DNA of 64,000 nt from Undaria pinnatifida (lineage: Eukaryota > Sar > Phaeophyceae > Laminariales > Alariaceae): assembly GCA_012845835.1 (NCBI GenBank), contig JABAKD010000008.1, positions 6,184,775-6,248,774 on the forward strand, read 5' to 3'. The notes under the pieces are model-generated. The model was given only the letters and a program-made list of their open reading frames with translations. It did no database searches and was not told where the DNA came from. Each line of letters starts with the position of its first letter. Position 1 is the stretch's first letter. Of the stretch, positions 1 through 12,470 are shown piece by piece. The translations under genes were made by a program, and so were the position numbers.

Positions 1-450
1 AACCCCAGCTCCAAGCCCTGATCCCGACCCCACCCCCAACCCAACCGAACCCCAACCTCATATCCAACCGTAACCCAACCCTAACCCCAACTACTGTAGT
101 ACTAATACTAACACTAGTAATAGTAGTAGTGGTGGTAATCCCAACCCCAACTCCAACTCCTGATGCGGACCCCACCCCCAACCCAATCAAACCCCATCCC
201 CAACACCAACCCCAACACCAGCCCCAGCCCTACCCCACCCCAACCCCAACTGTGACCCAACCTTAACCCCAACTACTGTAGAAATAATACCAGTACTACT
301 GTAGTAGTAGTTGTCAGTGGTGGTAGTCCCAACCCCAACTCCAACCCCTGATCCCGACCCCACCCCCAACCAAACCCCAACCCACCCCAACCCCAATCCA
401 ACCCAGCCCCAACCCCAACCCAACCCAAATAAAACTCTTTACCAAACCAG
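1..450. repeat. C-rich minisatellite, about 2.5 long units
   Basis: A composite unit is repeated imperfectly: an AACCCC/CCCTAA-like C-rich block with a conserved core (CCCTGATCCCGACCCC near 15, a variant near 155, again near 345), then a CCAACTACTGTAG-led block rich in GTAGTAGT. The phase drifts between copies, with spacings of roughly 140 and 190 b. It resembles degenerate telomere-type repeat but has no clean telomeric array. It lies immediately 5' of the first visible exon, so it is probably intronic. Confidence 0.7.
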
Positions 451-3400
451 GCGAAGGGACAAGCCAAAATCGTCGACATCCTCCAGCAACTGTCGAATGA
501 GCTAAAGCTGCCTTTGGGGAGCGAGACTCGTCTTCGGCTGTTGGGAGTGGGGAACTCTGAGATCAACGCCGTGGCGGAGCGGGAGGAGGAGGCGCAGAGG
601 GTGAGCCATTCGTATCGACAAGAGAGCGGGAGAGGGGGGACGGGGTTTGCATGCGATTATGCCAGGCTTTTTGATTTTTGTGGGTCGATTGGTTACTCAG
701 TTTGAATGGTGGTTGTTTTGACTGGTGCTACTGTTCATACTGGTGCTACAATTCATAGTATAGGTTATAATTTTTGAAGTCATAGTCACCCGACTTGGCA
801 CACATCTTTATTCCTATTTAAAAAAAAAAAATGCCTATCGACGACAATAATCGATACGTGGTATAATAATTATATACTGCGTTGTTTTTTCAGTTTTCGT
901 GTAGAGGGCAACGTAGATCGTGTCTGGAGTGAGAAGCGCTGTGTCAGGCATCGGAGCCCACTCAACCGTCCGGGAGGAGAATGTTCTAAATTTAGTGCTG
1001 AAAGCGAAAAACATGGAGGCCTCTCAAAAAATCGATATTTGCAAGTAGTTCTGTATCTATTGTACCGTCCTCGATTATGAATGTACTGCTCTGACGTGTC
1101 GGGTAACCCACGACGTTTTGTTGCACCTTTATTTTCGTTTTCAGTTCTTAGCAACGAGGGCAACGCAGAACGTGGCGGGACCCATCCTGAAGCTGCTTCA
1201 TATGGGGTCTATCTTGCTGGAGATGGCGGATGACGAGGTTGGTGATTTTTTGTTGATGTCGATGTTGGCGTTGGTTTTGTTTTTGGCCTCGGTGTTGGCG
1301 TTGGTGTTGATAAAGGTGTTGGTGTCGATGCTGGTGCTGGTGTTGGTGTTGGTGTGTTACCGCAATGCCGGTGTTGATGTCGACGCAGGTGTCGGTGTTG
1401 GTGTTAGTGTCCACGGCGCACGATTGAATTGAAAGCCTCCCCTCGAACTACGCGAGGTACTATTTAATATGTCGTCGACCTAAGGGAGGGAGCGGAGATT
1501 ATTGTATGGTATAAATTGCCCGCCTTTTTTCCGTCATGAGAACGCGGGGGGGGGATCGACAAGAGATGCCGGTTTATTAACGGTGCGGCCACCGCTACCG
1601 CCATCGCTGTTTACCGACGGTTCTGAATGTGGGTTCGTCGGTATCAGGGGCGATATGACGACAGGTGTGTTGAGTATTGTGTTTCAGTGACGCTTTAAGA
1701 CTACGCTGCGAGTTTGTCTAATTTTCACCACGCCCAAAAATTAACGATCACTTTGAACCAGACTGAAGCCGAATTTTACGACCCCACCGGCGACCGCGAC
1801 TCATGAAATTCATGTCCAGTGGGTACCCCGACTTGCAACCGTTTTAGCACCGCACTCCCGACACTAGGATAATACACTTGGAGTTAGACTAGATTTAGGG
1901 GGTGGGGGGGGGCTCTAAAGGGGCTTAGACCACCCCCATGACAAGCCCAAGAAAAACGCTCTCAATGCTTTCACGACTGGAAACCCTTGTTGGGGCACAA
2001 CATTACTTGAATTTAGTATAGGGAGGAGTTTTGGGACTACAAAATGATTAACTAAGCAATGCTGTTATCTTTAGTGGGCAACACCAGTATAGTGCCTTTT
2101 GATATGGTGGGGGGATATATGCCGATTTTGACCACCCTTTAATTCACGCTTTTGGGGGGGCGTGTGCCTTGTATGGTGACAAAAAAGAAGCGACGATTGC
2201 GATGCTTTCAAGCGTCGACCAGTTGCGTGGGCGCGCAACAGCAGTACGAGTAGGGCCATGCCGCCTGCGCCCGTCCCGTACTCGATTTGTTGCATTGTTG
2301 TCGTTCGGACACCATGTTATATCATCGTCGCCAACCAGCAGTGGCCGAACTCTTCCTGTACTATAATCAAGGTCTTCGCATTGTTGTGGTTCGGACACCA
2401 TGTTATATCATTGTCGCCAACCAGCAGTGGCCGAACTCTTCCCATACTACATTCAAGATATTATGTAATCCGTCTCAAATGGGTGAAGTCACGAATGCTC
2501 TTGGCGTACCCCCGGTATACGATTCCACGATTTTATCCATATCTTTTGTCGATATCACACAACGCCCACAAGTTAACGAAAACCTGCCGCGCGAGTTCCC
2601 TATTAATAGCGACAGCTGTACTATCTGTAGTGTTGTTGCCTGGTGTGTGTGTTTTTGCTACTTCACGTTTCGTTACTTTACGTTACGCTAAGATACGCCG
2701 CGTTACTTTACGTTGCCCTTCGTCACTTTGTGTTACGTTGAGTTACGCTACGTTACGTTCCGTTGCCCTGCGTTACGTCACGTTACGTTAAGTTACGCTA
2801 CGTTACGTTCCGTTGCCCTGCGTTACGTGACGTCACGCTACGTCACGTCACGTTACGTTACGTTACGTTGCCCTGCGTTGCGTTGCGTTACATTACATTT
2901 GGTTTCGTTGCGTTTCATTACGTTTGGTTTCGTTGCGGGTTTCATTACGTTTGGTTTCGTTGCGTTTCATTTCGTTGCCTTTCATGTCGTTTCGCTTCGT
3001 TGTGCTCCGTTTCGTTTCGTTGCAGGAGATGAAGGCCACCAGCGGTTGGGGAAAGACACCTCCGCCAGAGGGCGAGCCGGCCCCACCACCGTGGATGCCT
3101 ATCCAGGTAATACCAAAACTAGTACAAATCTTTTCTGAAAGGGCAACGTGCCACTGCCGTGTTTTTTTCTTTGTAGTTCGTACTTTGTTTTCTTTAGTGT
3201 TTGTGTTTCGCGTTCGTCTTGTTTTCCGTGTTTTTTTTTCTCGTGTATCTGGTAAATTTTTTTTTCTGACGAGTTTCTTGTTTTCTCCTTCTCCTGCTTG
3301 ACCTGGTATTTTCTTTTTTTTGTGTAATCTTTGGTTTTGTTTTATTTCTTCCGGTCTTTTCTCTATTTTTAGTTTGACCTTGATTGGCTTAGTTTCAACT

Positions 3401-6400
3401 CGTCTCGATTTATGTTTTTTTGAGTTTGTTTTCGTCTTGGCGCTTTTCGTTCGATTGTGTTACGCTGCTCAATCCACCTCGTTTGTTTTTGTTTCCTTAG
3501 TTTTATTTTTTTCTCTTTTCGATTTTTATATTCTACTTTATCGACTCATTCAGTTTGTGTTGTTTGTTTTTCGTTTTGTTTTCTTCTGCGCGTTGCCATT
3601 TGTATTTTTTTATCGGTGCCCAAGGTGGTGCTGTTCACCATCAACGCTCAGGGGAAGTGGACGGTGCTGCACGGGAACCCTATGGTGACCTTTGTCACGG
3701 GCACGGATGAGGTGGAGGACGTCATTGAGCGATACGGACGCCGCCGGTAAGATGAAAAACATGTTGCTGTGTTAGCGTTTATGTTGTGTGTTGGTATTCG
3801 TGGTGGTGGCGGTGCTGTGGTTGTTGCCGCTGGTTGTGGTGGTGGTGGTGGCGTTGGTGTCATTGCTGTTGCTGGTGAGATTGATTGCTGATGTTTTTCG
3901 TTGGTTGTAGATGTTGTGTGATGTGTTTTGTTGTTTTTTCAACCGGTCAACCCACCGGTCCTGACAACCCATTAAAACATCCAATCGCTCCAATGAGCCA
4001 ACCCAACTACCCAGCCATCCAACCATCTCGCGAAAAAATCAATCATGGGACAGGAGACCCTCGAAGCGGCCGACCTCTGAAGGGGTTGCAACCAACTAAT
4101 ACAACCAACCTCCCACTACTAACGACCAATCCAACCAACAAACTCAACCAACAACCCCAACCAGCCATCCAATCAACTCTCGAAAAAATCCATACCGAAA
4201 TAAACGAACAGAGGGGCCGGCCTTAGCAACACAGAAACCAAGTAAACCAACCAATCCAGTCAACCAATTACGTGTACCAACCAGTCCAATCACCCAGTTC
4301 AGTCTATCAACCGACCAAGAAACCAGCCCGCCCTCACCATGAAACCAACAAACCAACCACCAAGCCATCTCTCGAAAACCAACCCAATAAAAAAAAAGCG
4401 TACCAGGCGCCTGGAGCCTCCAACCAACGCAACACAACACCACACAACACAACACAACACAACACAACACAACACAACACAACACAACACAACACAACAC
4501 AACACAACACAACACAACACAACACAACACAACACAACACAACACAACACAACACAACACAACACAACACAACACAACCAACAGATTCAACCAGCAATTC
4601 CACCCAACCAACCTATCGTCCTTCAACTCTCTCAAAAACATTTTTATGACAGGGGGCCGGAGGCACTCGAAGCCGCCGGGCTTCGAAGGGGACGCCCCGC
4701 GGTGATCGAACACTTCAAGCCCACCTACATCGACGAAGAAAGGGAAAAGGAGAAGGAGAACGGCAAGCCACCACCCCCACCTCTTCCGCAGCAGCACGCG
4801 CCGAACACTGTTAGCCAGAAAAACCCCGATGTGATTGCGCCGTCGAGTTCGGGGGGCGGGCAGGATGGATCGGAGGGGGGAGGAGGAGGCTTTCTGGAAG
4901 GGGATCACCTATCGAGTAATGGCTTTTTGGGGAACGGGGGCACGCGAGAGGTGAGAGGTTGGGACTTGAGGGTTTCGTTGGTGGACGCGAAGGAGGGAGG
5001 GGGGGGGGGGGAGGGGGGGGGGCAGGTTTTTCGTCGATATGGCAGACGTCGCGTGCACCAAGCGCGAAGCGCTGTGAGGTGTTCGTCGAGTCAAGTCGCA
5101 TGAAGGGGCGAGAGGTGCTCATCCTACGAAGAACCACTTGTGAGGCGGAGTACCGCACGTTGTTTTTACGTTCTTGCTTATGGACGATAGCTTCGAATGA
5201 CGGGGGGGGGTATAATGTATCATACGTATTTTGTGGTGCTTTACTGTTTTCGTTTTGTTTTCGTCGACATTTTTGTTTCCCGGAAGTGAAAGTGGATTAC
5301 CTATCGAGGAAAGGCGTTGTGGGGAGGGGGGGGGGGGGGGGGGGGGGGATGTTAGACATTGGGATTTGAAAGGCAGGGGGTGGAGTGCGAGGTGGTATTT
5401 ATGTTTTTCGTGCTTGTGTTGTGCTGTTTTCGTGTTTTTTCTCGCTTTTCGTTTTATGGTCGTAAGAGAGATTTTGTTTTGTTTTGTGTTGTGTGAGTCT
5501 CTACCAGGACTGTTACGAAGCATAAGAGGTATGCCATTCTTCTTACTCCTGTTCCTGCTTCTCTCTCTCCCCCCCCCCCCCCCCCCCTTCGCCGTGCTTT
5601 TTGCTGCCTCCATCATCGTGCCGAACTGGAAACCTCTTTTTTGACGGCGTTTTGTCGCGTGTTGGGCGCGCTTCGGACGTGTTTTCGCTTTTTTGTGGTT
5701 GTGGGTGGTTGGCCACGCTGTGGTTGGCTGTTCTTTGCTTCGGGGTATCCGATCGGCGAAGCAGGGCGGTGAGGGGGGATCACTGCTTTGGAGGCTTCTC
5801 AGTGAGCGATTCCCGGTAAGATTTTATTTCTTGTTTTATGTTGTTATCGTTTTTGGATTGATACATGTAACTTTTTTTGTTTGTTTAGGGGGGGAGGGGG
5901 TTATATTAGCTTGGTCCAGTGTTTTCGTAGTGTATTTTATTAACATTCTATTGTTGTCGACGAGGCCGTCTGAGTTGTCCACGAGGCCGCACTGAGGGAC
6001 AGGAAAAAGCGATACGCACTGATTTAGAGAGGGGCGAAAGAGGCGTGGGCAGAGAGGGGTGAGAGAGATAAATGGTTGCGAGATAGACAAGAGTAGGGAA
6101 GGGAGACGGAGATGGAGAGGTGGGCAGAGCGGGGTAACAAGAGCGGAGGGAGGTACACAGGGAGGGTAAAGAGAAAGAGAGACGGGAATAAAAAAGGGAA
6201 AGAGCTGGAGATAAAAAGGATAGGCAGGGGAGGGGGAGGGCAGAGACAAGCGGAGAAGAGTGAAGAGGGGGTAACGGAACTCCCACAGCGTGCTTGTACG
6301 CCACGTAAAGCCAGGGAGACAGAGAGATGGATGGAGATAGATAAATTGATGTACGCCCTTCCCCCCCCGCCCCAAACCCACCGTCTTCCCTGCCCTGGTT

Positions 6401-7023
6401 ATCTCTGGTTGGTTTGTCGTTTTGTTACGTGTTTCGTTGTTGCAGCACTACGTGAACAAGGGGCTGGAGGATCACCCGTTGCCGCACGGGAAGTTTCCCA
6501 CGCTCGGCTTCAAGAAGGTTGGGTGCAGGACTTGGTTTGGTTTGGTTTGGTTTGTTTCGATTTGTTTGTAAAGATGAAGGAATACGGCGTCAGCTGTGAG
6601 TTTTTCCGATAGGTCGATACTCAGCTTTGCAAGCTGTCAGTGACAACATCTGTAAGCTGTGGGAGTTTTTTTCCTGCTGTGTTGTTTTTTCATGCGGCGT
6701 GGTTAGGGGAGGGATAGTGGAGGGGGCGCGGGGAGGGGGGGGGGGGGGGGGCGGGGGGGGCATGACTAGTCTGGGAGCCGCGAGTATTCCGGGATGTACT
6801 ACGACTGCACTATCGCTTGTTTCGTACAAGGTCCAAGATTGATATTGTGATTTAGTGATGGCAGGTTTAGCTGATCCTGTTACTGGTCTGTGTGTATCTT
6901 TCCCCCTGTCTGCTCTCTGCCTCTCTATCCCTCCGTGTGTCTCGTCTGAACCAGGATAACCCTAACGAAACCCGGAGCTTGTATCGGAGGGCGGATCAAG
7001 GGATTCGGATATGCGGTAGCTGA
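451..7023 (+). CDS. Seven-exon gene of unknown function (5' end outside window)
   Basis: I do not recognise this protein. Seven exons join in phase: 451-600, 1145-1237, 3026-3106, 3625-3746, 4653-4950, 6446-6517 and 6955-7023 (TGA). Together they give about 294 residues. Each is bounded by AG and GT, and the phases match throughout, including a split Arg codon between exons 4 and 5. Exon 1 (KIVDILQQLSNELKLPL) and exon 2 (ILKLLHMGSILLEMADDE) look helical. Exon 3 is Pro-rich (TPPPEGEPAPPPW). Exon 4 looks like a small globular segment (VVLFTINAQGKWTVLHGNP), and exon 5 ends in a Pro/Gly/Ser-rich linker. Exon 7 follows a strong pyrimidine tract. No Met lies before exon 1, so the start is upstream of the window. 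The last two exons are the least certain. Introns hold CGTTACG and ACAAC repeats. Confidence 0.6.
1735..1990. repeat. Dispersed repeat shared with 9390-9500
   Basis: The stretch CCGTTTT..AGCACCGCA.TCCCGACA and the following ACACTTGGAGTTAGACTA recur, with small gaps, near 9408-9470. This copy is in intron 2 of the first gene. No coding potential is seen, and it is probably a fragment of a dispersed element. Confidence 0.5.
2290..2460. repeat. 85-b tandem duplication
   Basis: Two adjacent copies of about 85 b share GTTCGGACACCATGTTATAT and CCAACCAGCAGTGGCCGAAC with only scattered differences, which indicates a recent local duplication inside intron 2 of the first gene. Open frames across it are consequences of the repeat. 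Confidence 0.8.
2664..3015. repeat. CGTTACGTT minisatellite
   Basis: Short units of CGTTACGTTA, CGTTGCCCTG and CGTTTCATTA type are repeated for about 350 b in intron 2, ending just before the exon 3 acceptor (AG at 3024-3025). The T-rich drift of the last third supplies the pyrimidine-rich tract of that acceptor. Confidence 0.8.
4431..4577. repeat. (ACAAC)n microsatellite, about 28 units
   Basis: An almost perfect 5-b repeat of about 145 b with one early interruption (CACCACACAAC). It lies in the intron before exon 5. It makes long spurious frames on both strands because 5 is not a multiple of 3. Confidence 0.95.
6588..6645 (+). repeat. Dispersed element A fragment
   Basis: GTCAGCTGTGAG is followed by GTCGATACTCA..TTTGCAAGCTG, the core of a family also seen at about 8599, 10325, 20045 (inverted), 42338, 46540 (inverted), 55985 (inverted) and 60850. 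It is intronic here. Confidence 0.6.
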
Positions 7024-9149
7024 AGACGTAAAGGAGGCGGTTGGACGGGGGAGGGGGGGAGGGGAGGACTTGATGTTGCAGATAGACCCCCTCGCAACGG
7101 TTCGTGCCCTCCTCGTATTTGCCTTGTTTTCTGGTGGTTGGAGGTGGGGTTGGATGGAGCTGGGGCAGGCGTTGGACCCGGGGTCAGGGGGACCTCCGGC
7201 GCTCTCGAACTTGCACGCCGCGCCTCTGTGAAATGTACCCGGCCCTTGTCCTGCGCAGAACCCCGGGGAATAAGTTGGAAATATTAGTGTCTTGTTTTTT
7301 CGTGCGGAAATATGTGGTTTGCGAGGAGCCTGGCAGGCGGTAGGGGGAACAGGGAGAATGTGATCGAGAAGGCGGGAGAGGGGGCGGGTGGGGCGTGTAC
7401 TCATGTGTTGCTTGCCTTAGGCATTCGACCGTTGACCACGCATCTCTTTCGAGACGGAACACCGCGAGGGGGGGGGGGCGGGTGGAGGTTAGCCGAATAT
7501 TTGATCTTGTTGGGTTTCGTACCCGAACCGGCATTCCTTTTCGAAGCCTAACGAGAATACTTCGTGTGACCCCTTGGGAGACCTCGTTGTCGGTCCTTTT
7601 GCGTTCCGTTGTGTTGCCCCCCCCCCCCCCCCCCCCCCCCTGCTACCCTGTGTATCAAGCAGAGGGTTGTGGTTCCATTGTTTTTGGAAGCGGGTGGGCC
7701 AATCAAAATGCGCCTGTTTTCTTCTTTCATCTCTCTTATATCTTGCTACTGCTGTACTATTTTACTACGCGCTATAATACTACATTCTTCGAATAAATAC
7801 TACCACTACACCACCACTGCTGTGGTACTGTGGTTTAATTTGGAACGAGTGCCCCCACGTGGCTCACAGGCGAAAGGGTTTAGAACAAACGACGACTACC
7901 ACGATGATGCGGGGGCGCCAACAAGAGCAATGTCGCTGGCTGCGGTGGGCGAGGTTGGACAAAAAATCCGCGCGCGGGTGGCCTTTTTTCGCTGACCCCG
8001 ACTTTTTTTTTTTATTATTATTTTTAGTGGTAATGTCATTGTTGGGGTAGATGGGATGGTGGGTGGGGGTGAGGGTGGGAGTGGGGGTGGGGGTGGCCAA
8101 TGCAGTAACCGAGCAACCGTGATGTAGTGGTGGTCAAGCGGGGTACAGTAAATCAAAAGTGCATGGCCGCGGCAGTAGCAGCAGTGGCGGCGTTTTGCCC
8201 GTGTGATGATCCAGCAGTCGCGCGTGCGTGTGGTAATGGTGGTGGTGGTGGTGATGGAGACGGTAGTGGTTGCTGTCGGTGTGTACGGTATTTTAGCGCC
8301 GCTGTTTTCGTTTTTTTGTTGGCTGTGGCGATGGGATTGGGGGGGGGAGGGGGGGGGGGGGTCGCAGCGCGTAATAACGTGAAACCGATTGTGGCACATT
8401 CATTCTACAGCAGTCATCTGTTTCTTGCGAGCGCGAACGAAAGACATGAGGACGAAGTTGTTTTTTTTCGTCGTTCAAGCGTTGCCGCCGTGGTGTTTTT
8501 TGTCGCCTCGCCTTGTCTTGCCTTGCCTTGCCTTGCCCACACTGATGTGCTAATCTATTCATCAGCGGGTAGTTTTGTTTAGATTGAACGAGACACTTCG
8601 GCTGTGAGATCGAGAATTTCGCTACAACGAGTCACTCCTGCGAGCTGCGTGTGATACTTCGATCGCGCGTGTTAACGGGCTGTTACGGGTTTGTGCGTAT
8701 TGTGTTTTTTTTTTTAATTTTTTTCGCCACCACACACACGGCGGCGCGATTGAGACCCCCTCGCTCACACTAGCATGCCAGGCGTGCCAGGTAGTGCATG
8801 CAGTTCCTTAAAGGGATTCTAGACCGAAAATAAAAGCCGAAAAAATCATTTGGTGACCTTGGCCCGAAATGCCCAGGGCTTTAGACCTATAGGGCCACGG
8901 GCGCATTGTTCTCACCGGGTACGTACAGGTTGGTTCACGTAAAATATATATAAAAAATATATGTATAGATATATATTTTCCGGCGAATGTTCACGTCATT
9001 TTTTCGATTCAGACCGTGAAATTTTGCACAAGTCTTGTATGTGCCTTGCGAAGACCTCACCCGATGGATTTTTTTGCCATATTTTTGCCTGATTTTTCGT
9101 CAGTGACGATTTTTCGGGAAATGTGGGCCGACTTACTTTACACGGGTGG

Positions 9150-9320
9150 TCTGGCCGCTTCTCGCGGGGTCGGGTCACCGAGATCCAACCCGACCCGTTG
9201 GATTTGAAAACCTCCTGACGCGTCTCCGTGAGGTTTCGAGCACTACTTATTGACCCGACCGGACTCGACCCGCAACATTTTGAAAACCTCCTCATGGCCC
9301 GACCCGCAGTTCGGGTCATC
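9150..9320. repeat. Dispersed element D (GGGTCGGGTC-rich)
   Basis: Runs of CCCGACCCG and GAAAACCTCCTGACG occur here and at 9890-10070, 16320-16520, 18235-18400 and 18680-18735, in both orientations. All are fragments of one GC-rich dispersed family, and no protein frame is apparent. Confidence 0.6.
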
Positions 9321-9654
9321 ATGCCTGGTGAAAAAGCTCTCTGGATAATAATCGGATGAGTTCCCTCAGAGGGCACTTAAGACTATAGCCCGAAAAGAAC
9401 ATTTGGTAACCGTTTTATATAGCACCGCAGTCCCGACATCTAGGGACGAAACACTTACTTGGAGCTAAGACTATTTATAGGATCATTTCAGGAGTTGGAA
9501 GCAGTTACCCTTTTGACGCGTGCTACGACGATAGACGTATCATCGCTTTTCGTCTGAAATGGTTTCTGAACGACGGGTCCCTTCTTAACCTGAACTCGTC
9601 GGAAATAGCTCATTTTGTGGCTGGCTGTGCGTGACCCCTCTCCCTTAATGACTT

Positions 9655-9705
9655 TTTTTTTTTTTTTTTTATCCTCCGGCGGATGGGGAAAAATAAAGCT
9701 TTAGC
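9655..9705 (-). repeat. Element B 3' end with A-tail (inverted)
   Basis: A T tract followed by ATCCTCCGGCGGATGGGGAA is the reverse complement of the A-tailed end at 27130-27188. A homopolymer A tail at a fixed position is what SINE-type retroposons show. Only the last 40-50 b of the element are present. Confidence 0.6.
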
Positions 9706-10324
9706 TGACTTATTTTAGTAGGGTTAAGTCCAAAAAAAGGTATCGCCCGCCGGGCCGATGTTGGGACCATGGGCAGGTTTGCTCGTGGCCGCTTAGTTCG
9801 CAGAAATTCAACAGACCTGGGCATTTTCCCCCTCGAACGATACTACTTGAAGAATTGGGCCCCCTCTACCACGACGGATGTCAGCCGGGCATGCCACGGG
9901 TCGGGGTACATCTCGCGGGTCCCGTCAGGTCAGGGTGGCCCGACCTGAAACGACCCGTCCGTGTGGTATTTAAAAATCTTCTGACCCGACCCGACCGGAC
10001 TTGACCCGCGAGAATTCAGAAACCACCTGACCCGGCCCGCAGGGTCGCGGGTCGGGTAATGACCCGTGCAAAGCCTTGGATGACAGTGGCTGAAACACGC
10101 CCAAAACAAGCGGTTCGCACCAGCTCCGGGCTCTTCTCGGGAACCATGTACGTTGGGTTACTATGTGAACCACCCGTACACGCTCATCATGCTGCGACTT
10201 CCTCATACTTGTCTCTGTATACCTTGTGACAATAATCGAAATAAGGTGCGTGCCTTTTCACGGACTTATCGATCAAAACAAGAAGTACTTGAGGAATCTA
10301 ACGAGCGGTGGAGGCACTATACGT

Positions 10325-10620
10325 TACAAAAAATAGAAATACACTCCAGCTGTGAGATCGAAGACTTCATCGAAACTCATTTTTGCAAGCTGTGTGTGAT
10401 ACTCCGATCGTGCGTATTACTGGGTGTGTCCTCATTAAGGATATAGGTCGGCGACTCCCCTTACAACTACAGTGTAGCTATCAGGGTCAACAGGGTGATG
10501 TTAGTCAGTCTATGCGCGAAAACTATAAAACCCGTTTTTGAGGGGAAAAAAATCTGACAGCTGTGAAAGGAAGTGAATTAGTGCATCAAGTATAAACTAT
10601 CCTGTAAGTCGTACAAACGG
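10325..10620 (+). repeat. Dispersed element A, long copy
   Basis: About 295 b matches in inverted orientation to 56240-55975, including CACTCCAGCTGTGAG, TTTTTGCAAGCTGTGTGTGA, TAGCTATCAGGGTCAACAGG and a shared end around AAACCCGTTTTTGAGG. This is the best-preserved pair of the family and would serve as a seed to define it. Confidence 0.75.
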
Positions 10621-12470
10621 TGAGGGGGGGGCGGAGTTTTAAGGGTGTGGGGGCCGGGGGCGGGGGGGCGGAGGGTTTGAAAAGGAGAGGGGAGCGGGGG
10701 GGGGGGGGGCAACTCAACTTGTGCGCGGGAACCATAAACCCCTTAAGGGGAAAACTTTTTATGATTGTACAAGGAATGCATCAATTTATTATATATCCCG
10801 GAGTTTTCGAGGGAGGGGGGGGGGGGCGGGGAGGGGGGAGTTGAAACTCAGGGGGGGGCATCATTACCCGCCCCCCCCGTGCGGCGTCAGCTTAGATAAT
10901 TCAACCTGAGCTCCGACGAAAGGTCTGTGAACAGTTGACTCGGCTGTGCCTCGCCCTGCCTCCCTGTCCCGTATCAATCGACGAACAGACCTTACAAGTA
11001 ACGCGTCAACTTAATATTTCACCTTATTCCTAATCATTACCCATGGATTTTGGTGATCACAGACGTTCTAGAGAGCATTTTACCATAACAAGGGTCCGTG
11101 GACAAGCCTCCATTGAAAAGAGCACGAGGACAAACCCAAAACGCTGAAAAGGCAACGTGCAGTGAAGAACTACTAGTCTTAGTACTGCTGCGCGGTGCAA
11201 GGATATCTGTTTGCATGGATCTGCTTGCGCGGATGATCTGTTTGCACACGCCAGGCATGAAAGGCACAGAGCAAATTCCTACCGCGCACGACACGCCGCC
11301 TTGAAACTCCAGAGGAGGATGCGGCAGACCGGTCGAAAACAAATGAACTGGTAAAAAATCTGCGCCATCGCCCGCTTCACGCACAGATCTCCTCCTAACG
11401 AAAACACTTGACTGATTACTTTCAACCACACAATTCAATCGGGATCCAAACCGAAGGACCCGAGGACGGAGATTAGAACAAGTTTGGTACCAACGCCTTA
11501 CACCGCGTATGCCTCAGTTAACGTGTGACGCGATGCCATCAAACCCCGGCGGCAAGAAACGAGGAGGCAGCTACAAATTAAGTCGAGGAATCAGACTTCT
11601 CCGCGAGTGCGCCGAAGTACTCCCTGGAATATGCCAGGTAGTACGCAGGAAGCGCGGGTGAGGCAACTCAACACAAGACCACGGATGCGTAGGAAGCCCA
11701 GAATACGGCAAAGTACGGGGGGACCCTGGCCGGGGCAGGAGGCCTCGTCCAGTCCAATACTTATACCCGTACATGTATTAAATGATCGCCGGCGGAGCTA
11801 AATCATACTACAGGACTACCGCCGCGCTGAGTGCTCAGCGTGAAGGTACATCCCGGGCGAGACCCTCCTTCCTCGGATCAAGAGCCCTCATTCACTCCAG
11901 TGCTTGCATCAACATGATCGGCGGCGGAGCTCAAGAATACATGAGCAACTGAAAATGCCGATCAATGTACATGGTCCAAACGCGGGAAATCGGATGGGTG
12001 GGAGATCCGAAAGTGACCCAGACGCGCGACACGAAAACCGACAACGCATCAGCATTGATGAGAGCATCACCCGGAAGCTGCACCGCACGTGACCTGGGTG
12101 ACGAACAATAACAGCCGAAGGCACAGCCTATTAAATATCAATAAAATGTTGTACGTGATTCCACACGATCTTCCCCCAACACGCCACACCACCACACCGC
12201 AGCGAACAACACGCACAAAATCGGTACTGCTGTACGAGGCATATTTCCTAATCAACAGTAAACACTATCGGCACCTAGCACCACCATGTACCTGGTACTA
12301 AACAGTACCAGGAAATAAATAACGTCGATAACTAAACGTGTTAGTCCAACAGCACAGCAGTAACACTTCGTAAAACAGCGCACCAAGGCACGCGCGCCAC
12401 ACCCATTCTCCCCTCCAGCGCCTCTCCCGCGCCCGCGCACAGTTACAGCACGAGCGCTATCAACACTATA

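Larger units (their letters stand above)
7024..12470. other. Intergenic region, repeat-rich, between two convergent genes
   Basis: I found no phase-consistent exons. It contains G-runs and C-runs (about 7475, 7620, 8340, 10620-10870), element A copies (8599 and 10325), a retroposon-like T tract (9655-9705), two blocks of GGGTCGGGTC-type sequence (9150-9320 and 9890-10070), and a fragment of the repeat shared with 1735-1990 (9390-9500). Around 11600-12060 a segment containing ATCG(G/C)CGGCGGAGCT recurs twice (11783 and 11917). The 3' ends of both flanking genes must fall inside it, but I could not place polyadenylation sites. Confidence 0.6.

Noticed and set aside
1-450. Telomere or subtelomere
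   Set aside because: CCCTAA-like units are too degenerate and are mixed with a second block in a long composite unit; the sequence sits beside an exon acceptor.
4144-5103. Two 254-codon frames on opposite strands across the ACAAC array
   Set aside because: Most of both frames is the 5-b microsatellite read in three phases. Only the part 4653-4950 on the plus strand is a real exon with matching splice phase.
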